This document shows positions 57,718 to 64,000 of a stretch of 64,000 nucleotides of DNA, piece after piece. The stretch's first letter is position 1, and each line of letters begins with the position of its first letter. The position numbers were made by a program, and so were the translations under genes. A model generated the notes under the pieces. That model was given only the letters and a program-made list of their open reading frames with translations, did not search any database and was not told the origin of the DNA. The DNA is from Lingula anatina. Taxonomy: Eukaryota > Brachiopoda > Lingulata > Lingulida > Lingulidae. Where the stretch lies: assembly GCF_001039355.2 (NCBI RefSeq), contig NW_019775452.1, positions 319,078 to 383,077 on the forward strand, written 5' to 3'.

Positions 57718-60700
57718 TTGGACCCACAACAAACCATTGGTCTAACTAGCCTCTATGCGTAAAGCATCTTATCAGAAAGATGTGAAATGGGTATTGTACT
57801 TTCATAATGGTGTATTTCTACCAGAGTCTCCAGGAAGCAGCCACAAGAAACACAAGAAGCATAAAAAGAAACACAAGAAAGAGAAGCACCACTCCAGTGA
57901 AGAGACATTTTCAACCGAATATGGGAGTCCTGACAAACCTGCCATTAAACTCAAAATCAAAATTGGTAGTCAAACTTTAGGAACAAAAAGGTTTGTTCAG
58001 TTCATGAAATATGACTTAGACTTTGACTCAACTCTATTTCCATTTCCATTTCAATTTCATAAATGTGTAAAACCGTCCTGCAGAACAGTTGCTGTTATTA
58101 TTTTTTTAATTGGTGTAATAGTTTGTGTGGGTGTGTGTGTGGGTGTGTGCGACTTTCAAGATCAGAATCATACCTAATTACATTTTTTTTTTGTGCTATA
58201 ATGAGTATATTCATATCATATTGGACCTTCAGTTAGTAAATCAAATAAAATCAAATTTATTGCAGTACGTTACATTTTATGTGACTGATGAAGGATTGAT
58301 TTATTGACAGCTTCTTTTTTAACAGTGTGAAAATATTTCCCAAGATTAAAAATCTAGACTTAAATTTGTATGAACACTGGTTGTTAAATGCCTTGTCATA
58401 TATTATAAAATTTCATGTTCATAATATTAGTTCTCCTTTCATTGTTCTAATATGTTTGTTTGTTTCTTTTCTTTAAGTGTAAGCAAGACTTCCCTCATCA
58501 CAGATGTAGCATCAGGTACTTCTGGTAGTAAAAAGAGCAGGAATTCTACTCCATGGGAAGGTAGGAAAAAGAGTTTCTCACTCTCTTTTGGCTTGAAGTA
58601 CTCTAAAACATATTCCATAGTTTTACGTGTGTCTTGTATGAGCTATTTTTTTCATTCCATTCACTGGAATATGACACATGTAGTACATTTAGGACTTGTA
58701 GGCACATTTCTAGGGATTTGCTAATCCATTATTAGAGACTATCGTTTGCCAACTGAAGTGAAAAACCATAAAACGGGTTAAAATATATGTAGACTTCAGC
58801 TGGTAGGTTTGCTGTGCATGATATTTACTTGTACAGATTTGAACACATTGAAACTGGGATGTCTGCTATTTTATATGTATTGCTAAGTGTGAAAATAAGT
58901 TTTTTACAAATGTATTATGATAATAATCATCTATGTTTTGTTTGTTTTCCAATCAGATGGAAAAGAACCTGTGTTTGCCACTAAGAAGTCTGACGAAGAC
59001 ACTTCAGATGAAGAGAAACAGTGGTTGGATGCTTTGGAAAAGGGGGATCTTGATGAATATGGAGAAGTTAAGAAAAACAAAGACCCCACTCTTATGACTG
59101 CCAGACAGGTAATTGTAGGGTTATAGATGAATGCATTTTAAGTGCAAACAAAATTTTATCTGTACGCATAACTGCACCAAATACTGTCAGCATCCCTGTA
59201 GTTAAAGTAATCTCTACTGGGGTAATGCTAGCAATTTTTTTCGCTTAGCCAAATCACCACTTTTTGTCAATTTGTTAGTCAAATCAAGTCCTTTTTGTTT
59301 AGCCAATATAAGGCAGTTTTAGCATTTGGCTAAATTGGCAAGTGTTAGCGCTACCCCAGCTCTAGAAGTGGAGAAGAGGCCTTGCTCACAAACTTGTTTG
59401 AGTCATTATTTTCACACTTTTTTTTTTTCAGTTCAAATCAGAAATATGATTTTCTTGGTGATGTTCTGTCCCCAGATCCCCCAGTCCCCCCAGTATTGAG
59501 GCCAATGAGCCATTTCTTGGTCCCCTTTTTTTTACAACCCAAAATCATTGTTATACTTTGAACATGCAGAAGTTATCTGCAGGGCTTGAATACAGAGCTA
59601 GTTTTTAAATGGGCATGAACAGAATTTTTTTTTTTTCAAAAATTATAATGCTGTGTCTTTTTAGATTTTTATGTTATATTTTCTTTTTTTTTATGAAGTT
59701 TTTAGCATGTTAAAAATGCATTATGTTTAGCTAATTTTGTCTGCTTTGGAACTCTATTAGTGGATATACTCACATTTTTAAAGTCTATTTTTGGTATTTT
59801 TATATTGTTTCTAATGTTCATAATATAATTATTTTTAGAGAGCTCTTAGAGAAGGTAAACACAATGAGTCCTTGTGGCAGCCACCAACAGGTAAGAATTT
59901 TAAAGAAATACATAAGTATGTATGTTTGTATTTTTGTATTTACGTATGTTATTTTAGTTCATAGTAAATCAATTACCCTTGACGTAATTCTTTGTTACCT
60001 CATTTATGCAACAATTACTTTTAAGCGCTTTTAAAAACAATTTTGAAATGAATACCCTGAGTCTATTTTACAAACCATATTACAAAATAAAGGTTTTCAT
60101 ATGTTACGTACAATGAGTATCAGGTAATATTTCATATGGATACTTTATTCATTTGATAAATATGGACATTATATATGTGTAAAACAGAATACAAGACAAT
60201 CCAGCTGACTGAAGAACAACTACAGAAACGACAACAAAGAGCAAAGAAAAGGAAGCAGCAAGCACATGAGAAAAAAGAAAAAGCCAAAGTATGTAATCTG
60301 TAGATATTTGAAATGAAATACCTCAATATTTTTTCGCCAAGGTGCTTTGTGGTTTGATAAATTTTATTTCATGTACTTATTATTATTTAAAGATAAATTT
60401 CATGTTGAAAATTGCAGAATGAAGTCAAACAAGACTGCTATTGATTTATAAAGGACAGTTTTATTCCCATTTTAAGCAAGGTTGTGATTAATGGTGTTGT
60501 CTTAACACTAGTTTGAAACAAAATTGGATAGATTAAAATTTTTTGTCTTTTTCATTCATGTAGAAACAAACTGTAGAGAGGTTGTTGAAGAAGCAAGAAA
60601 TAAAAGGCAAAGGAAAGGTAAAACCCCTTTTTAGCGGGAGTTGTATTTGATTTAGTTTATTTTTTTATGTGCAAGGAGGTGTATTTGATTTAGTTTTTTA

Positions 60701-61778
60701 TGTGCAAATAGCCAATTTGTTGTAACTTATGTGGTAAATCTGACACAAGGTAAATCTTTTATATCCAACTGTCATTAATAGCCATAATCCCCAGAAAACT
60801 GTAGAAACAACTTGTTCACACAAAGGTTTTATTTAATTTTTAATATGAAATTTACAACAAAAATATTCGTCAGTCTTCTCACTTAAGATATTTTTAAAAG
60901 TTTGAAATCTGTACTCAGAACTGCAGCTGTTTAAAAATGGATTTACTTTTGAAAGTGACACATTATTATTATCCTTCAGACTCGTGGTTCAAGAAAATCT
61001 GAGATCCCTAGAATACGATATGTGAATAACCAACAGGTGTGCACTATATCAGTGCCCCAGGGTTTCCAGTTTCCATACCAAACCCAGCTACAGAAACAGT
61101 GAGTACTGGGAAGAATCCTGTTTCACTCACACTCACAAAAAAAAAATGTGAGCTGTAAGAAACTTAGCTAACTAAGGACAACTGGGAATATTCCTCGATA
61201 TTTATTGTCAAATTTTGGGTAAATCTTTAGCACAAAATTGCTGCCAGCTTGAACTGTNCCCAGCTACAGAAACAGTGAGTACTGGGAAGAATCCTGTTTC
61301 ACTCACACTCACAAAAAAAAAATGTGAGCTGTAAGAAACTTAGCTAACTAAGGACAACTGGGAATATTCCTCGATATTTATTGTCAAATTTTGGGTAAAT
61401 CTTTAGCACAAAATTGCTGCCAGCTTGAACTGTTCAAACGAGGCACTATTGTCCAAGTACTCAGCTGATTAATTGCAGTGTTCACAAATTGAAAGATAAA
61501 TATGTAGTTAAAAGATATATTCTTCATGTGTTCCAAGTTTTTATTTATTGCCATTTATATACTCTTTTACATGTTCAGTCAAGATATCATCATTGTTGAT
61601 TCATCTTCCCTGTTGACATTGCAGGCCTCTCCCACCAAGGTCCAGTTGTGGAGTGGAAGGGTGCACAAATGCAAAGACTTACACTTGCTCCAAGACTGGA
61701 GTTCCTCTCTGCAGTTTACAGTGCTATAAAAAGAACCTCAGTTCACTTCCTGAGACTAAACAAGTTTTAGTGACGTGA
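57128..61778 (+). CDS. INO80B: INO80 complex subunit B (PAPA-1/zf-HIT), complete, 9 exons
   Basis: Subunit of the nuclear INO80 ATP-dependent chromatin remodeller. Exons: 57128-57179, 57825-57990, 58478-58560, 58957-59108, 59839-59890, 60188-60288, 60564-60617, 60980-61098, 61625-61778; 933 nt, 310 residues plus stop, all GT-AG and in phase. MGKRRGTS start, then a Lys/His-rich tract (HKKHKKHKKKHKKEKHH), 'KLKIKIGSQTLGTK', then the PAPA-1 region with 'EEKQWLDALEKGDLDEYGEVKK' and 'LMTARQRALRE', a basic coiled segment (RAKKRKQQAHEKKEK, KQTVERLLKKQ). The C-terminal zf-HIT finger has C-x4-C, YTC and LCSLQC. The last exon must be read in the frame giving CGVEGCTNAKTYTC; another open frame across it (61526-61729) is a decoy. 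The end of exon 8 is duplicated after the N at 61258 by assembly error. Human INO80B is somewhat longer (about 356). Confidence 0.96.
57666..57715. repeat. (CA)n microsatellite
   Basis: About 25 uninterrupted CA units in INO80B intron 1. Confidence 0.9.
59217..59359. mobile_element. 143-bp MITE in INO80B intron 4
   Basis: Inverted ends CTGGGGTAATGCTAGCA and the reverse complement of CTGGGGTAGCGCTAACA (three mismatches in 17). Flanked by direct CTCTA at 59212-59216 and 59360-59364. Inside, TTAGCCAA and its inversion TTGGCTAA recur. Confidence 0.6.
61083..61433. other. INO80B: 175-bp duplication joined by an N, assembly artefact
   Basis: 61083-61257 and 61259-61433 are identical as far as I can compare and are separated by one N at 61258. 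The duplicated piece covers the last 16 nt of INO80B exon 8, its donor and the start of the intron. Only the first copy of the donor connects in frame to the last exon at 61625 with the full exon in front of it. Confidence 0.85.
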
Positions 61779-62688
61779 CAAATAAGCTGTTCAGTAATTT
61801 TGTGAAATGGGAGTCAGAGTGATTTTTGAAAGGGTTTGACAATTTTTGCATCCATCATTCCTTGTATCCAGTGTTTGTCAAGCCATAATTACTGTTGCTG
61901 GCATGTTAGAAAACAAACAAGTATAATTTCCATAACTGTATATATATCTCTTTAAGGGGGGGGGGGGGGGTAGGCTTTTTTTTTTCAAAGCACATGGGAG
62001 TGAGATGCTGGTACTTTTCCTGTGTTTGCTAGATATTAGCTCAAAAAGAGATTGACAAAACACAGAAAGGTAAATGCTTGTAAATAAAGTAACCAAACAA
62101 AACCTGTTGTTGAACAGTTTCATTTACTGTGTGTTTAAAATAAGTAAATAGTTTTATTAGTCTATAGTTAAAGTAAAAAAAAAATTACTGAAATTTACCA
62201 GCCAATATTTTGTCTGATGACAGACTTAAGGGAGAAGAGGGCCGTGGTTCATATTACAATCACCCATTCAACTAGTTAAGTGACATTTAACATCCACTCC
62301 TCAGGGAGGGGGGCATCTGACTGCTCAAGCACACCTGTTTATTTTCAAACAATCCTGGTTTTTATTCGTAAGGAATTGTATAAGTAAAAAAATTGATTTG
62401 TAGAGAATTAAATGGAGAATGCAGTGTGCACCCCTTGGAGTAAACTAGGCATAAAATAGCATATACCGGTAATATTTCAAATATTTATTTTGCCCACGAC
62501 TTTCTCTTATTTCAGTGACTGTTTTTTACAAAACTGGTTCAAAGAAGGGAGAATGCCATGCAAAATTAACATTTTTTCCTGGTTTCAAAATTGAAAAGAA
62601 AGCATCAGTCATTAGAGTGTAGATCCTGGTTTGTGGTTCTGTGGAAATATCTCAAATTTGAAGATGACACCCAAGATCCATTTGTTGA
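61779..62688. other. INO80B 3' UTR and short intergenic gap
   Basis: INO80B 3' UTR to the AATAAA at 62083-62088, then about 600 bp of unremarkable sequence before the convergent minus-strand gene. A G run lies at about 61958-61970. Confidence 0.5.
62083..62088 (+). terminator. INO80B: Poly(A) signal of INO80B
   Basis: AATAAA about 305 bp downstream of the INO80B stop, within TGTAAATAAAGTAACC. Confidence 0.55.
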
Positions 62689-63107
62689 TTAGCAACTACC
62701 TGGATAAGAAAAGGAATAAGATGCATTTTGATAAGATCATTTCAAAATCTTATAAAGACTTAAGTAAACACCAAGATTAAAAAAAAAACAGAATCAAAAC
62801 ATCATTACAAATTAGCAAAAACTTAAATAGATAGCAGAAATAGTCAATCATCCTAAATTAATAGGTCGGGTTCATAAGTGTCAGAAAATGTCCACCTTGA
62901 ATCCTAAAATATGAAACATCTTACCATAATTAATAGTGTAACTGTCTCTAACTTTGAACACCAAATCCTTCACATCACATTCGGCGGCGACCACTCTGTT
63001 ATAGAAATTACTGGTACTGCCCTTGTGGTACTGCATCAGGTCTATTTCTCCGCTGCTGGGGTAATATGGCGCACTTGATTTTATTTTCCCAAAGATGCTT
63101 GAGGTAC
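62689..63107 (-). CDS. 3' end of an unrecognised minus-strand gene
   Basis: Exon 62925-63107 (183 nt) is bounded by acceptor TGTAG and donor ATTATG|GTAAG and is fully open in one frame (TSSIFGKIKSSAPYYPSSGE.., ..FYNRVVAAECDVKDLVF.., VRDSYTINY). It joins in phase, across a strong acceptor (TTTTCTTATCCAG), to a tiny last exon 62689-62699 that adds SC and a TAA stop. A 36-nt upstream exon at 63661-63696 (..AHGLRYSWGHK) would also fit in phase after a pyrimidine tract, but is speculative. The 5' part must lie there or beyond the window. I do not recognise the family. It converges on INO80B. Confidence 0.5.
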
Positions 63108-64000
63108 CTACATTTGAAATGAGATCCCTGTCAAGCTATTTTAAAAGGCTACATAATATTACAGTTGATAATGTAAAAAGAATGATGTCTGACGTGAAAG
63201 ATGGACTTTGTTAATATAATTTGTGATGTCCCACACTCTTTACTATGTGACTAAGGCATTTATTAAATTGCTTTGTAATTTAAAAACACACAGACTGAAT
63301 TATTTCCTCTTTGCACACATCATTACCAAGTTTCTTAAAAACATATTATATTTTATGCGAGAATAGGACAATGAAAGATAGCATGTTTTTCTTTGAAGCA
63401 GCCATTTTTCCATGTTCGGAAAATTATATGAAAATGTAACATTATTTATTTATTCATTCTTATATATACACAACCTTATGAATAAAAACCATTGTAGCTT
63501 TTCGTACAGAGAGTGAACAAGATTTGCCACTAATTAGTATTATAAGACTAATATCCCCCTTTACGCAAGGGCAGCAAAGAGTTTAAGTATCAAAAAGCGA
63601 TCAAAATTAATTTTAAAAAAGAGCTAACTATTCCCTCCCGTTACTAAGGGAAAATGGTACCTTTGTGTCCCCAACTATATCTCAATCCGTGCGCTGCTTT
63701 CAAGAAAGAATGAAGAGAGAAGCAGCGTCACTTCTGTAGGCCAAATATTTCATCGTCATTTTCAAGATGTCCGAGTTGTGAGAGCGCGTATTGCTAAACC
63801 ACCATCCTTTTCTCTTGTAGTACTTTATCTGCAATCATGCAATGCTTTAATTACAGTCTCATTACTATTCTTTATCAACTGATGTATACCCGTGCTGAAA
63901 GGAGCCACTCAAAATACCAAGCGAATCAGGAAGTCACAAAAAAGCAGTTTCATAAATATCAACACTAACCTCACAAAACAAGCCTATATGTCAAATTGTA
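63108..64000. other. Probable intron/5' part of the minus-strand gene
   Basis: Apart from the possible 36-nt exon at 63661-63696, I see no further exon that can be supported. A CpG-containing patch (GTGCGCTGC, GAGCGCGTATTG) between 63690 and 63800 could be a promoter or exon edge. Confidence 0.3.

Noticed and set aside
61526-61729. Open frame across the last INO80B exon (..QLWSGRVHKCKDLHLL..)
   Set aside because: Wrong frame. The frame set by exon 8 gives CGVEGCTNAKTYTCSKTG.., the zf-HIT finger, and runs to TGA at 61778.

Overview
This is a 64 kb piece of an animal nuclear genome. It is AT-rich, with short exons separated by GT-AG introns, simple repeats, several families of small inverted-repeat transposons (MITEs) and isolated single N bases. 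The gene content (SNRNP200, a potassium-dependent Na/Ca exchanger, INO80B and a Mab-21/cGAS-like gene) fits a marine invertebrate, most likely a lophotrochozoan such as a bivalve mollusc. That taxonomic guess is inference; no species-diagnostic marker was seen.

Layout. 1-600: a diverged tandem repeat of about 300 bp. 626-1686 (+): a Mab-21/cGAS-like nucleotidyltransferase exon. 2936-22986 (-): a complete 40-exon SNRNP200 (Brr2) gene whose exons join without any frame break to 2136 codons. About 23.1-27.0 kb: 3' flank of the next gene. 27045-51245 (-): an NCKX1/2-type SLC24 exchanger with 8 coding exons (636 aa), an upstream non-coding exon and a TATA box. Its largest intron holds a cluster of haplotype duplications joined by single Ns. 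52774-54524 (-): a weak two-exon cysteine-rich candidate. 57128-61778 (+): a complete 9-exon INO80B gene (310 aa) with a C-terminal zf-HIT finger. 62689-63107 (-): the 3' end of an unrecognised gene that converges on INO80B.

The genes do not form a pathway. SNRNP200 (spliceosome activation) and INO80B (chromatin remodelling) are housekeeping nuclear genes. NCKX is a plasma-membrane transporter. The Mab-21/cGAS-like gene is a candidate innate-immune sensor. No operon-like or co-regulated arrangement is visible.

The most unusual material is non-genic. There is a TTAA-flanked MITE family (four copies, central perfect palindrome). There are two MITE families with 6-bp target duplications, one of them caught as a filled and an empty allele inside a misassembled haplotype duplication. 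There is also a 107-bp near-perfect inverted repeat. No strong candidate for a wholly new multi-gene system was found. All coordinates and splice calls come from manual reading.
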